A DNA stretch of 19,236 nt from an uncultured Collinsella sp. (GTDB lineage: Bacteria; Actinomycetota; Coriobacteriia; Coriobacteriales; Coriobacteriaceae), in assembly GCA_959028445.1 (NCBI GenBank), contig CAUFRY010000038.1, positions 1 to 19,236 on the forward strand, read 5' to 3'. Shown one piece after another: positions 7,550-15,386 of this stretch. The notes under the pieces are model-generated. The model made no database searches. It was not told the DNA's origin and saw nothing but the letters and a program-made list of their open reading frames with translations. Positions within the stretch are counted from its first letter, which is position 1. Every line of letters begins with the position of its first letter. A program made the translations under genes and the position numbers.

Positions 7550-7576
7550 GTAATACTTAGGATTACGAAGTAATAC
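7550..7576. promoter_or_regulatory. Direct/inverted half-sites upstream of the antitoxin gene
   Basis: GTAATAC occurs at 7550-7556 and again at 7570-7576, exactly 20 bp apart. Between them ATTAC (7562-7566) is the inverted half-site of each. RelB/DinJ-type antitoxins are ribbon-helix-helix proteins that repress their own promoters through such arrays, so this is a candidate autoregulatory operator. It lies 116 bases before the start codon. Confidence 0.4.
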
Positions 7577-7691
7577 CAACGCAGTAGAAACAAACTCCAG
7601 ATGCGGGCCAATCGGGTTGCCTTCACAGCCCGTCGCCCAGCCGCGTGGCCCGCATCTATCCGCACCACCGTCGTTTCAAAAAGGAAGCGCC

Positions 7692-7913
7692 ATGGCAGAA
7701 CACATGACCCCGGTTGTCGCGAAGGTCTTGCCCGAGGAAAAGGCGGCCTTCGCGGCGGCAACCCAACTCGTAGGCACCACGCCGTCCAACGCCATCCGCA
7801 TGTTCATCGCTGCCTTCAATCGCTGCGGCACCTTTCCGTTCGACATTTCGCCCAGCGGGGCCTTTGGCAAAGACTGTCCCCAACAGCTAGTCGTTGAAGA
7901 ACGTCCCCAATGA
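7692..7913 (+). CDS. Orphan RelB/DinJ-family antitoxin-like protein
   Basis: This 73-residue protein matches the ribbon-helix-helix antitoxin pattern. It has an N-terminal strand (PVVAKVLPEEKAAFA), a helix and turn ending in TTPSNAIRMFI, and the closing GTFPFDI, close to the canonical LTPSxAIxMF...GxxPFxL. Such proteins normally bind and neutralise a RelE/YafQ endonuclease toxin and repress the operon. No toxin gene follows; the next gene is a membrane protease 23 bases downstream. The ATG at 7692 is preceded by AAGGAAG; longer forms starting upstream lack a good site. The last dozen residues come from a local 27-bp duplication (7878-7923) and look like a recent, non-conserved tail. Possible explanations are toxin loss, action in trans, or a pure regulator. 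Confidence 0.75.
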   Translation: MAEHMTPVVAKVLPEEKAAFAAATQLVGTTPSNAIRMFIAAFNRCGTFPFDISPSGAFGKDCPQQLVVEERPQ

Positions 7914-7925
7914 CTAGTCGTTGGG
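7878..7925. repeat. 27-bp-period tandem duplication ending in a palindrome
   Basis: CCCCAACAGCTAGTCGTTG (7878-7896) recurs with three mismatches at 7905-7923. The second copy forms the 20-bp imperfect palindrome CCCAATGACTAGTCGTTGGG (7906-7925, one mismatched pair). It covers the stop codon of the antitoxin gene and ends beside the AGGAGG of the protease gene, so it could act as an operator or as a translational hairpin. Confidence 0.65.
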
Positions 7926-7936
7926 AGGAGGTCGGC

Positions 7937-8851
7937 ATGCTCAATGCGCTGGTTTGGGCGCTTGCCTGTTTTGGCGTCGTCGCTGCCGATATTGTCCTGA
8001 GCATGGTTTTGTTCTCCGTTCTGGACATCGTGTCGGCGCTGACGGGTTTCCCGATCGACAACCTCGATATTCAATGGTTTCAAGCCGTCGCTCAGACGGC
8101 GTCGTTTTTGATGGCGCTGCTATGGTGGCGTTATTTGTGGCCGCGGTCGTTTATCGCGCGCTGGCAAGGTGAGCGTCCGCTTGGCGGGGGAGTGCGTAGC
8201 GCGTGGAAGCGCATTGCCTGCGTTATCGTGATCGGCTTGGCACTGCAGGTGGTCGTTGGCTACGTGACCGACGCCGTACTGTCATTGTTGCCCGAGGTCG
8301 CGGCCGATTACAGTGAACTTGTCGAGGAAACAGGCATGGGCGACACCAGCTATCTCGCCGTCCTGACTACGGTGCTCGGCGCTCCGTTTTGCGAGGAGCT
8401 GCTGGTGCGCGGCATCATTTTTGAGTTTTCGCTCCGAGCGTTTAACCCGCAGTGTCGCCCACTTTGGAAGCGCCGACGTCTCGTGCGACCGCAAGACGGC
8501 GCCATGGTGCCCTGGGCGGCCCCGAGTACCTGGGGTATCGCCGCGGCGATTGTGCTGCAGGCGGCAATCTTCGGCTTTATGCACATGAATTGGGTACAGG
8601 GCTGCTATGCGGGTGCCGCCGGCCTCATCTTTGGCTGGGTACTCGTGACCACCGGAAAGCTCCGCTACACGATCCTGCTGCATTTTGCCTTTAACGCCGG
8701 GTCGTATCTCATGGGGCTGCTGTGGTTTGTGAGCACACCGCTCGACCTTGTGGTCACGGTTGGCATCGCCGGCTTTCTGCTGGTAGAGGCGATGCGCTCG
8801 CTGCTTCGATTGTGCATTCCCGTGTCGCGCGAAGCTGATCGGTCTGAGTAA
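7937..8851 (+). CDS. CPBP-family intramembrane metalloprotease
   Basis: The 304-residue multi-pass membrane protein carries the three signatures of the CPBP (CAAX protease and bacteriocin-processing) family: EELLVR (E153, E154, R158), FGFMH with H216, and HFAFN (H249, N253). Glu and His residues of these motifs form the metal site within the membrane. Family members range from CAAX-type proteases to bacteriocin self-immunity proteins; the target here is unknown. Several hydrophobic segments flank the motifs, and a basic loop (about 170-185) lies after the first motif. The ATG at 7937 has AGGAGG 5 bases upstream. An in-frame ATG at 7910 would start inside the palindrome and lacks a site. It is probably co-transcribed with the antitoxin gene before it. 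Confidence 0.9.
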   Translation: MLNALVWALACFGVVAADIVLSMVLFSVLDIVSALTGFPIDNLDIQWFQAVAQTASFLMALLWWRYLWPRSFIARWQGERPLGGGVRSAWKRIACVIVIGLALQVVVGYVTDAVLSLLPEVAADYSELVEETGMGDTSYLAVLTTVLGAPFCEELLVRGIIFEFSLRAFNPQCRPLWKRRRLVRPQDGAMVPWAAPSTWGIAAAIVLQAAIFGFMHMNWVQGCYAGAAGLIFGWVLVTTGKLRYTILLHFAFNAGSYLMGLLWFVSTPLDLVVTVGIAGFLLVEAMRSLLRLCIPVSREADRSE

Positions 8852-8873
8852 TAACGCCTTTAATTAGACCGAT
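8838..8873. terminator. Possible bidirectional terminator between convergent genes
   Basis: ATCGGTCT (8838-8845) and AGACCGAT (8866-8873) form an 8-bp perfect stem around a 20-base loop. It overlaps the ends of both convergent genes. The loop is long and T-runs are short (CCTTTAATT in the loop), so termination is plausible but weak. Confidence 0.35.
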
Positions 8874-9852
8874 GCGTCCTGAACGCACCTGGCGTTTCGC
8901 CGAATGCTTCTTTAAATTTTGAGTAAAAGAATGACATGTTGGAGATGCCGACTTTTCGGGCTACATACTGCACGCTGCGCTCGGTGTTATTGAGAAGATA
9001 TGCCGCCTCTGTGAGCTGCTGGTTGAGCTTGATTTGCGAAAACGTTTTGCCGGTTTTTTGCTTGATCAAGCTGCTGAGATAGCTGGTGCTATAACCCGTA
9101 TCGCTCGCAATGCTTTCGAGCGTGCAGTCGCCGTAGCTTCGCTCAATATGATTCAGAATCGACACGATGCGCTCGTCCGACATGATTGCCTGGTTATCAG
9201 TTGCGGAGCGTCGGTACAGTCCTCGAATGAGAACAAGGAATAGGCTGACGGCGAGGTGCCTCATGAGTTCATTAGAGTAGGCATCTTTAAAGTGATATTC
9301 GATAAAGAGCATCTCGATGAGGCGTCGCGCATGTCGGGCGTATTCCTCTGGGAGAATGAGATATTTGCGGGCCTCACGGTTTTTGGACACAAAATCAAAT
9401 AGGAGATTCGTTAATGGTGACGCGCCGGGTAGCTGGCTCAGGAACAACGAATCGAACATTTCTTTTTTGAAGACGATTGAAATGACGATATCGTGCTCGC
9501 CCTTAACGTACGGAACGCTTCTGACTACGCCGGTGTTGCAAATGAGCACGTCGCCCTTTTTAAGGAGTAGTCGCCGTCCGTTGACGATAAACGTGCAGAC
9601 GCCGTCGTACACGTAGTTAAGCTCCATATCCCGATTCATATGAGGAGGAATGTCAGTAAAGCGCGACTCCTTGATAAGGCCCACGGGGTTTTCGTCGAGG
9701 GTTTCTTTCCAGTCAAACAGATAGACCTCTTCGCCGTTAATGGTTGTGGTTTCCACCCTGTTATATCGCGGGCTGAGCTCTCCTGGATGCGTGCGATGCC
9801 ACTCTTCGGTCTCGGTATGCGTGTAGAGCAGCTGTTTGAGATTCGAATCCAT
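8860..9852 (-). CDS. AraC-family transcriptional regulator of the beta-glucoside locus
   Basis: The 330-residue protein has an N-terminal cupin-like ligand domain (VYDGVCTFIVNGRRLLLKKG, around residues 100-120) and a C-terminal AraC DNA-binding domain (about 226-330). The latter has two helix-turn-helix units, CTLESIASDTGYSTSYLSSL and VQYVARKVGISNMSFFYSKF, ending in FGETPGAFR. Divergent placement to a 6-phospho-beta-glucosidase gene makes it the probable sugar-responsive activator of that gene and the PTS gene behind it. This is in contrast to the BglG/LicT antiterminators that often control such operons; none is present. The start at 9852 has GGAG 7 bases upstream on the minus strand. The gene is clearly less GC-rich than the hydrogenase operon, consistent with a later acquisition of the locus. 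Confidence 0.9.
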   Translation of the reverse strand: MDSNLKQLLYTHTETEEWHRTHPGELSPRYNRVETTTINGEEVYLFDWKETLDENPVGLIKESRFTDIPPHMNRDMELNYVYDGVCTFIVNGRRLLLKKGDVLICNTGVVRSVPYVKGEHDIVISIVFKKEMFDSLFLSQLPGASPLTNLLFDFVSKNREARKYLILPEEYARHARRLIEMLFIEYHFKDAYSNELMRHLAVSLFLVLIRGLYRRSATDNQAIMSDERIVSILNHIERSYGDCTLESIASDTGYSTSYLSSLIKQKTGKTFSQIKLNQQLTEAAYLLNNTERSVQYVARKVGISNMSFFYSKFKEAFGETPGAFRTHRSN

Positions 9853-9896
9853 GGGGTGCTCCAGGGGTGAACGGTAGAATCGATGCCTTAAACGGT

Positions 9897-9902
9897 ATTA
9901 TA
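9897..9902 (-). promoter_or_regulatory. -10 box of the AraC-type regulator gene
   Basis: On the minus strand a perfect TATAAT lies 44 bases before the start codon. No good -35 box is found at 16-18 bases, so activator help or weak transcription is likely. It sits in the AT-rich divergent region (about 9885-9960), which must also hold the promoter and activator sites of the glucosidase gene. TATGC occurs twice there, 12 bases apart (9933 and 9945). Confidence 0.4.
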
Positions 9903-10005
9903 TCTAAAAAAATGTTATAAGCCCACGCTTTCTATGCGATATCTTATGCATCTTGTTCTTCCTAGTATTGGGTTATCCGCTGGAGCATCCGATCAAGGAG
10001 GGCAA

Positions 10006-11484
10006 ATGAGTAAGTTAAAACATGGGTTTGACTCCGACTTTTTATGGGGCGGAGCCATATCGTGCTCGCAGGCCGATGGCGCTTGGAATGAGGGCGGAAA
10101 GGGAAAGTCGACGCAGGATTGTCGATGGCTGGATGGTACCTGGACTCATGACCAGATTGAGGACAAGCATCAAAACAACCCCTTCTGCCATGACGAACTA
10201 ATGAACGCTCTCGCAGATGATGGTGTTGAGTTCTACCCGTTTAGGCGCGGTAACGACTTCTATCATCACTACCGTGAGGACATCGCGCTTTTTGCGGAGA
10301 TGGGCCTCAAGCTGTTCCGCACCTCTATTTGCTGGAGCCGGATCTATCCTAACGGAGATGATCTTGAGCCTAACCGCGAAGGCATCGAGTGGTATCGAAG
10401 CATGCTGGGTGAGTGCAAAAAGCACGGCATTAAAACCTTCGTCACCATGCTCCACTATGACATCCCGGTAAATCTTGTCACCACATATGGGGGATGGAAG
10501 AATCGCAAGACGATTGATTTCTTCGCCCGCTATGTCGAGACAATCGTTACGGAATTGGGCGATCTGGTCGATTTCTGGCTGCCTTTTAACGAGTTCAATG
10601 CAGCGCGTTTTTCGCCTTGGGACGGGGTCTGTCTGGTCAAAGACGAAGAGGGGGAGAACTTCGATCGAGCCATCTTCCAGTGCCTGCACCACGAGTTCGT
10701 TGCCAATGCGCGTGCCGTCGAGATTGTCCATCGTCTTTCGCCCGATACTCCCGTTGGCGGCATGATCGCTCGATTCTGTACGTATCCCGCCACCTGCCGT
10801 CCCGAAGATAACATGCAGGCTATTCACGACGACCAGTATTCCAACTGGTTCTATACGGATGTGATGGCTCGTGGAAAATACCCCGCTTATATGAATCGCT
10901 ATTTCGACGCGTGCGATATCGAGATTCAAATGGAGCCGGGCGATGAAGAGCTCATCGCTCGCAACACGGTCGACTTCCTGGCCTTCTCGTACTACTTTTC
11001 CCAGGTATCCACCTGCGATCAGGGATGGGAGAAGACTGCGGGAAATCTGGTCATGGCAAACAAGAACCCTTATCTCGAGACGAGTGAGTGGGGCTGGCAG
11101 CTCGATCCCATTGGCCTGAGGGTTACCCTTAACCAGATGTATGACCGCTATGGGCTGCCCCTGTATATCGCCGAGAACGGCCTCGGTACATCTGATGTAG
11201 TCGAGGAGGATGGCAGCATCCACGACGAGTATCGAATCGATTATTTGCGCCAGCACATAAAGTGCCTTAAGGAAGCGGTGATCGATGGCGTTGACGTGCG
11301 CGGATACATGATCTGGGGATTCATTGACCTTGTTGCCTGTGGTCCTCTTACGATGGACAAGCGCTACGGGCTTATCTATGTCGATCTGGATAATTGCGGC
11401 AACGGCACTGCGGAGCGCTCGCGTAAAGACTCTTTCTATTGGTATCAGAAATGTATCGCCACTAATGGCGAGGATCTTGGGTAG
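10006..11484 (+). CDS. GH1 6-phospho-beta-glucosidase
   Basis: This enzyme should cleave phosphorylated beta-glucosides delivered by the PTS into glucose 6-phosphate and an aglycone or glucose. The 492-residue length is typical. GH1 landmarks are FLWGGAISCSQADGAW (12-27), the block EDIALFAEMGLKLFRTSICW (91-110), the acid/base Glu196 in LPFNEFN, and the nucleophile Glu390 in YIAENGLG. The phosphate-binding loop DLVACGPLTMDKRYG (441-455) keeps K and Y of the usual S...KxY triad but has Ala where most 6-phospho enzymes carry Ser after DLV. The C-terminus RKDSFYWYQK is standard. The ATG at 10006 has AAGGAGGG 4 bases upstream; earlier in-frame ATGs do not. The PTS gene begins 11 bases after the stop, which fits a two-gene operon. 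Confidence 0.93.
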   Translation: MSKLKHGFDSDFLWGGAISCSQADGAWNEGGKGKSTQDCRWLDGTWTHDQIEDKHQNNPFCHDELMNALADDGVEFYPFRRGNDFYHHYREDIALFAEMGLKLFRTSICWSRIYPNGDDLEPNREGIEWYRSMLGECKKHGIKTFVTMLHYDIPVNLVTTYGGWKNRKTIDFFARYVETIVTELGDLVDFWLPFNEFNAARFSPWDGVCLVKDEEGENFDRAIFQCLHHEFVANARAVEIVHRLSPDTPVGGMIARFCTYPATCRPEDNMQAIHDDQYSNWFYTDVMARGKYPAYMNRYFDACDIEIQMEPGDEELIARNTVDFLAFSYYFSQVSTCDQGWEKTAGNLVMANKNPYLETSEWGWQLDPIGLRVTLNQMYDRYGLPLYIAENGLGTSDVVEEDGSIHDEYRIDYLRQHIKCLKEAVIDGVDVRGYMIWGFIDLVACGPLTMDKRYGLIYVDLDNCGNGTAERSRKDSFYWYQKCIATNGEDLG

Positions 11485-11495
11485 GAGTGATTGTT

Positions 11496-12866
11496 GTGGC
11501 AGACAAGAAGGAACTGGCCGCTCGTGTCCTCGAGCTCGTGGGCGGCGCCGATAACGTTGTTATGGCAACGCACTGCATTACAAGGCTCAGATTCAACCTG
11601 AAGGACGATAGCAAGGCAGACCTGGAGGCCCTTAAGACGCTTGACGGCGCCTTGGGCGCGCAGGTTAAAGACGGGCAGTGGCAGGTTATCATCGGCGCCA
11701 GCGTGGGGTCGGTATATGACGAATTGGAGCCCATGCTAGGCGACAGGATGGGTGGCGAGGTCTCCGCCGACGCCGAGCAGCCTGAGCTCCAAAAAGGTTC
11801 GGCTCGCGTATTCGATATCATCACCGGCATCTTCTCCGCTATCATTCCCGCACTGGTGGCGGGAGGCATCGTAAAGGGCATCCTGGCTGCTATCGCGGCT
11901 TTTGGAATCGACACGGGTGCCGGCGACTTTGCGATATTCAATATGATTTCGGATATCCCGTTCTACTTCTTGCCGTTTTTGCTGGCAATGTCTACAGCTG
12001 ATAAGTTCCGAGTCAACCGTTCGCTTGCGCTTTGTGTTGCCGGATCGCTGATGTACCCGACCATTGTCAACGCTGTCGGTACGGGCGAGACGCCCCTTGC
12101 GCTGTTCGGTTTTGCGGTGCCGATTTTTAGCTACGCCGATTCCGTGTTCCCGGTTGTCTTTGGCGTCATTGGCTTGTCTTTTGTATATCGCGCAATCGAC
12201 AAAGTCGTGCCGGATCTTTTTAAGCTCGTTGTCGTTCCGGCGCTCTCCCTTGCTATCGTGATTCCCGTCAACCTGTTTGTGCTCGCTCCGATTGGTGCCT
12301 GGTGCGGTCTTGGTCTTGCCAACGGTATCGTTTGGCTATTCTCGACGTTAGGCCCCGTTGCCGGTTTTCTGCTGGGCTTCTTTATGCCGCTTATCGTGCT
12401 CTTCGGCATGCATCAGTCAACGAGCCCTATCCAGATTTCCAATATCGCAACGCTTGGGTATGACTATCTGCTCCCGATCTCTTTCTGCCATAACCTCGCC
12501 GAAAGCGGTGCGTCTTTTGGTGCAGCCCTGCGCATGACCGACGAAAAGCTCAAGTCCGCTGCAATGACGTGCGCCTTCTCAGCATTTATGGGAATTTCCG
12601 AGCCCGCCTTGTTTACCGTTCAGGTTCCTAACAGGACTCCGCTTATCGCTGCGATGATTGCGGATGGCATTGGCGGTGCGCTTACCGTTGTTCTCGGCGC
12701 AAAGTGCTTCGGCTTTGTTATGCCCGGCATTACCTCGTTGCCCGTTTATGCCGATCCAAGCGGCAATCCCATGAACCTGATCATGATTGTCGTCTGCATC
12801 GCTTTGACTTGGGTTATCTCTGCGGCGCTCTCGTTTGCGCTCTATGGTCGTTTCGACAAAAAGTAA
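11496..12866 (+). CDS. PTS beta-glucoside-type transporter, EIIBC
   Basis: This membrane permease imports and phosphorylates a beta-glucoside. It is 456 residues long. An N-terminal EIIB domain has the phosphorylated Cys27 in HCITRLRFNLKD, followed by IIGASVGSVYDEL. The rest is a multi-pass EIIC domain (from about residue 100) with GMHQSTSPIQISNIATLG and the FMGISEPALF segment typical of the glucose-glucoside family. Compared with BglF-type proteins of about 620 residues, the C-terminal EIIA domain is absent, so EIIA must be supplied in trans. The GTG at 11496 lies 8 bases after GGAG; a GTG at 11487 overlaps that site and is less likely. Paired with the upstream 6-phospho-beta-glucosidase. 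Confidence 0.92.
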   Translation: MADKKELAARVLELVGGADNVVMATHCITRLRFNLKDDSKADLEALKTLDGALGAQVKDGQWQVIIGASVGSVYDELEPMLGDRMGGEVSADAEQPELQKGSARVFDIITGIFSAIIPALVAGGIVKGILAAIAAFGIDTGAGDFAIFNMISDIPFYFLPFLLAMSTADKFRVNRSLALCVAGSLMYPTIVNAVGTGETPLALFGFAVPIFSYADSVFPVVFGVIGLSFVYRAIDKVVPDLFKLVVVPALSLAIVIPVNLFVLAPIGAWCGLGLANGIVWLFSTLGPVAGFLLGFFMPLIVLFGMHQSTSPIQISNIATLGYDYLLPISFCHNLAESGASFGAALRMTDEKLKSAAMTCAFSAFMGISEPALFTVQVPNRTPLIAAMIADGIGGALTVVLGAKCFGFVMPGITSLPVYADPSGNPMNLIMIVVCIALTWVISAALSFALYGRFDKK

Positions 12867-12895
12867 CGACGTTTTGAGATAGACAATATTAATCG

Positions 12896-12945
12896 GCCGC
12901 TCGCCGGGGAATCGTTCTGCGACGCCCCAGCGAGCGGCATTTTAT
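12896..12945 (+). terminator. Rho-independent terminator after the PTS gene
   Basis: GCCGCTCGC (12896-12904) pairs with GCGAGCGGC (12930-12938). The stem is extended by GGGG/CCCC across one mismatch and followed by ATTTTATT. It lies between the convergent PTS and ygiQ genes. Confidence 0.85.
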
Positions 12946-12963
12946 TGGTGGGGCGTGTCGTGT

Positions 12964-13020
12964 CGCCAACGGCGGCATGCCGCCTCGCCGCGCTAGTTGC
13001 GTCTGCCGCCTCCGTTGGCG
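12964..13020. repeat. Hairpin overlapping the ygiQ stop codon
   Basis: CGCCAACGG (12964-12972) and CCGTTGGCG (13012-13020) are inverted repeats, extended by GGCGGC/GCCGCC with a small bulge. In the ygiQ transcript this folds the last codons against the sequence after the stop. No T-run follows on the minus strand, so it may stabilise the 3' end rather than terminate. Confidence 0.5.
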
Positions 13021-15134
13021 CCCTGACGCCCCTGTGCCGCGCGATTGCGACCGGCAGTGTTCTGCGCGCGGGACATACCGCCGTGACCCTTGCTGCCCTT
13101 GGGCCCCTTGCCGGCGGCGCCACCGTGGGCCTTGCCGCCCTTCTTGCCGGTGCCATGCCCACCGCCGGCAGACGTCTCGCCCGGGCGTGGCGGCACGGGG
13201 CGAATCAGGCAATGCTTGGTATAGCCGATCAGATCACGACGCCCGGCCTTCTCTAGCGCCTCGCGCACCAGCTTGTAGTTCTCGGGCTTGCGATACTGGA
13301 TGAGCGCGCGCTGCATGGCCTTCTCATGCGGGTCGCGCGCCACGTAGATCGGCTGCATGGTGCGCGGATCTACACCGGTGTAGTACATGCAGGTCGACAT
13401 GGTGGACGGGGTGGGGTAGAAGTCCTGTACCTGCTCGGGCATGTAGCCCATGTCGCGCACGGCTTCGGCAAGGTCCACGGCTTCCTTCATCGTCGAGCCG
13501 GGATGGCTCGAGATTAGGTATGGCACCACGTATTGCTTAAGACCATATTCGCGGTTCAAGCGTTCAAATTTGCGGCAGAATGCGTCGTAGACAGCTCGGC
13601 TCGGCTTGCCCATCACGGACAGCACCGCGTCGCTCACGTGCTCGGGCGCTACGCGCAGCTGGCCCGAGACATGGTGTTCCAGCAGCTCGCGCAAAAACTC
13701 GTCCGAGGCATCGGCCATGGTGTAGTCAAAACGGATGCCGCTGCGCACGAAGACCTTTTTGACGCCCGGCAGCTGGCGCAGGTCGCGCAACAGCTGCGTG
13801 TAGCCGCTTTCGTCGACCACCATGTTCTTGCACACGCTCGGCCACAGACAGCGCTTGTTCTTGCACACGCCGTGCTTGAGCTGCTTGTCGCAGGCGGGAC
13901 GGCTAAAGTTGGCCGTCGGTCCGCCTACGTCGTTGATGTAGCCCTTAAACTCGGGATCGCGCGTGAGCAGCTCTGCCTCGCGCATGATCGAGTCGTGGCT
14001 GCGCATCTGCAACACGCGACCTTGGTGGAAGGTGAGGGCGCAAAACGAGCATTCACCAAAGCACCCGCGGTTGGAGCTGATTGAAAACTTGATCTCGGCA
14101 AAGGCCGGCACGCCGCCCGCGGCATCGTAGTCGGGATGCCAATCGCGTGCGTAGGGGAGCTCGGCCACCTCGTCCATCTCATCGGTCGTCAACGTCGCCG
14201 ACGGCGGGTTCTGCACCACATAGACGCTGTTGGGATAGGGCTCTACCAGGCGATGTCCGGTGATGGGGTCCATATTCTGCTGTTGCACGTTAAAGCTGCG
14301 TGCGTAGTTGAGCTTGTCGGCGGTAAGGTCGTCCCAGCTGGGTAGCAGGTCGTAGTCGTAGACCTCGTCGAGCGAGCCTGTGCGGTAGACGGTGCCGTTG
14401 ATATAGGTGATCTGATCGATGGGCAGCCCCGCGTCGAGCGCGTCGGCAATCTCGACAATCGCGTGCTCGCCCATGCCGTAGATGAGGATGTCGGCGCCCG
14501 AGTCGAGCAGCACCGAGCGCTTGAGCTTATCCTGCCAGTAGTCGTAGTGGGCCAGGCGGCGCAGGCTTGCCTCGATGCCGCCGATGATGATGGGGGCGTC
14601 CTTAAACGTCTGGCGGATGAGGTTGCCGTAGACCGTGACGGCTCGGTTGGGACGGCGCCCCTCCTCGCCACCGGGGGTATAGGCGTCGGTGTGGCGGCGG
14701 TGTTTGGTCACCGAATAGTGGTTGACCATGGAGTCCATGTTGCCGGCACTGACCAAAAAGCCCAGGCGCGGCTCGCCGAGCACAGTGATGCTGGCGGGGT
14801 CGGTCCAGTCGGGTTGGCAGATGATGCCCACCTTGTAGCCGTGCGCGTCGAGGACGCGACTGATGATGGCCATGCCAAAGCTGGGATGGTCCACATAGGC
14901 GTCGCCGCAGATGTAGACAAAGTCGCACTGGTCCCAGCCACGCGCATCCATGTCGGCGCGGCTGACGGGGAGGAACTTATCGCGGCCCGGTCGCCAGGGG
15001 CGGGCGGGCGTCGCTTGGGAATGCTTGGTGCGGGCGACCGTGGCCTGCGCCTTACCGCCGCGCTTTTGCTGCTGGCCCTGTTTGCCCTGCTGACTGCGCT
15101 GGTTGTTCTGAGCGTGCTGAGGCTTTTTTGCCAC
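12993..15134 (-). CDS. ygiQ: YgiQ-family radical SAM protein
   Basis: The 713-residue protein belongs to the YgiQ (UPF0313) radical SAM family. The [4Fe-4S]/SAM motif CFGECSFC (C358, C362, C365) sits after IKFSISSNRG. Other family blocks are GDAYVDHPSFG (78-88), IGGIEASLRRLAHYDYW (184-200), the VRSGIRFDY segment and GYMPEQVQDFYPTPSTMSTCMYYTG. The substrate and reaction of the family are not established. The GTG at 15134 is chosen because GGGAGGG precedes it; a frame reaching 15299 has no such site. Oddities are a Gln/Lys/Arg-rich N-terminus (about 1-50) and a long Gly/Lys/Arg-rich C-terminal tail, both low complexity and perhaps RNA-binding. It is transcribed alone, divergently from the yoaK-like gene. 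Confidence 0.95.
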   Translation of the reverse strand: MAKKPQHAQNNQRSQQGKQGQQQKRGGKAQATVARTKHSQATPARPWRPGRDKFLPVSRADMDARGWDQCDFVYICGDAYVDHPSFGMAIISRVLDAHGYKVGIICQPDWTDPASITVLGEPRLGFLVSAGNMDSMVNHYSVTKHRRHTDAYTPGGEEGRRPNRAVTVYGNLIRQTFKDAPIIIGGIEASLRRLAHYDYWQDKLKRSVLLDSGADILIYGMGEHAIVEIADALDAGLPIDQITYINGTVYRTGSLDEVYDYDLLPSWDDLTADKLNYARSFNVQQQNMDPITGHRLVEPYPNSVYVVQNPPSATLTTDEMDEVAELPYARDWHPDYDAAGGVPAFAEIKFSISSNRGCFGECSFCALTFHQGRVLQMRSHDSIMREAELLTRDPEFKGYINDVGGPTANFSRPACDKQLKHGVCKNKRCLWPSVCKNMVVDESGYTQLLRDLRQLPGVKKVFVRSGIRFDYTMADASDEFLRELLEHHVSGQLRVAPEHVSDAVLSVMGKPSRAVYDAFCRKFERLNREYGLKQYVVPYLISSHPGSTMKEAVDLAEAVRDMGYMPEQVQDFYPTPSTMSTCMYYTGVDPRTMQPIYVARDPHEKAMQRALIQYRKPENYKLVREALEKAGRRDLIGYTKHCLIRPVPPRPGETSAGGGHGTGKKGGKAHGGAAGKGPKGSKGHGGMSRAQNTAGRNRAAQGRQGANGGGRRN

Positions 15135-15172
15135 GATCCCTCCCGGTGTTTGTATGCTGCACGTAATTGTAA

Positions 15173-15205
15173 CCAGTCTTTTTGGGACGGGGCTAAAAAG
15201 ACTGG
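15173..15205. promoter_or_regulatory. 11-bp inverted repeat in the divergent ygiQ/yoaK region
   Basis: CCAGTCTTTTT (15173-15183) is exactly complementary to AAAAAGACTGG (15195-15205), with an 11-base G-rich spacer. It lies 38 bases upstream of the ygiQ start and about 180 bases before the yoaK-like start. It could be an operator or a hairpin in the ygiQ leader. A TACAAT box on the minus strand (15166-15171) lies between it and ygiQ. Confidence 0.4.
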
Positions 15206-15386
15206 GGGAGTACATGGGCTGGGGATCGGCGCGTCGATGCGGGGATCGTTTGTTTCCAGACTGTGTATCTGCGCGTTGGAGAACCCGTCTCGCGCGCACG
15301 CCATGTTGTCAATGGGTTACAGTATGAACGGCGGCTATGTTTCCGCCAACGCACGAGAGAGTCGTCAACAAGGAGGATGCACGACG

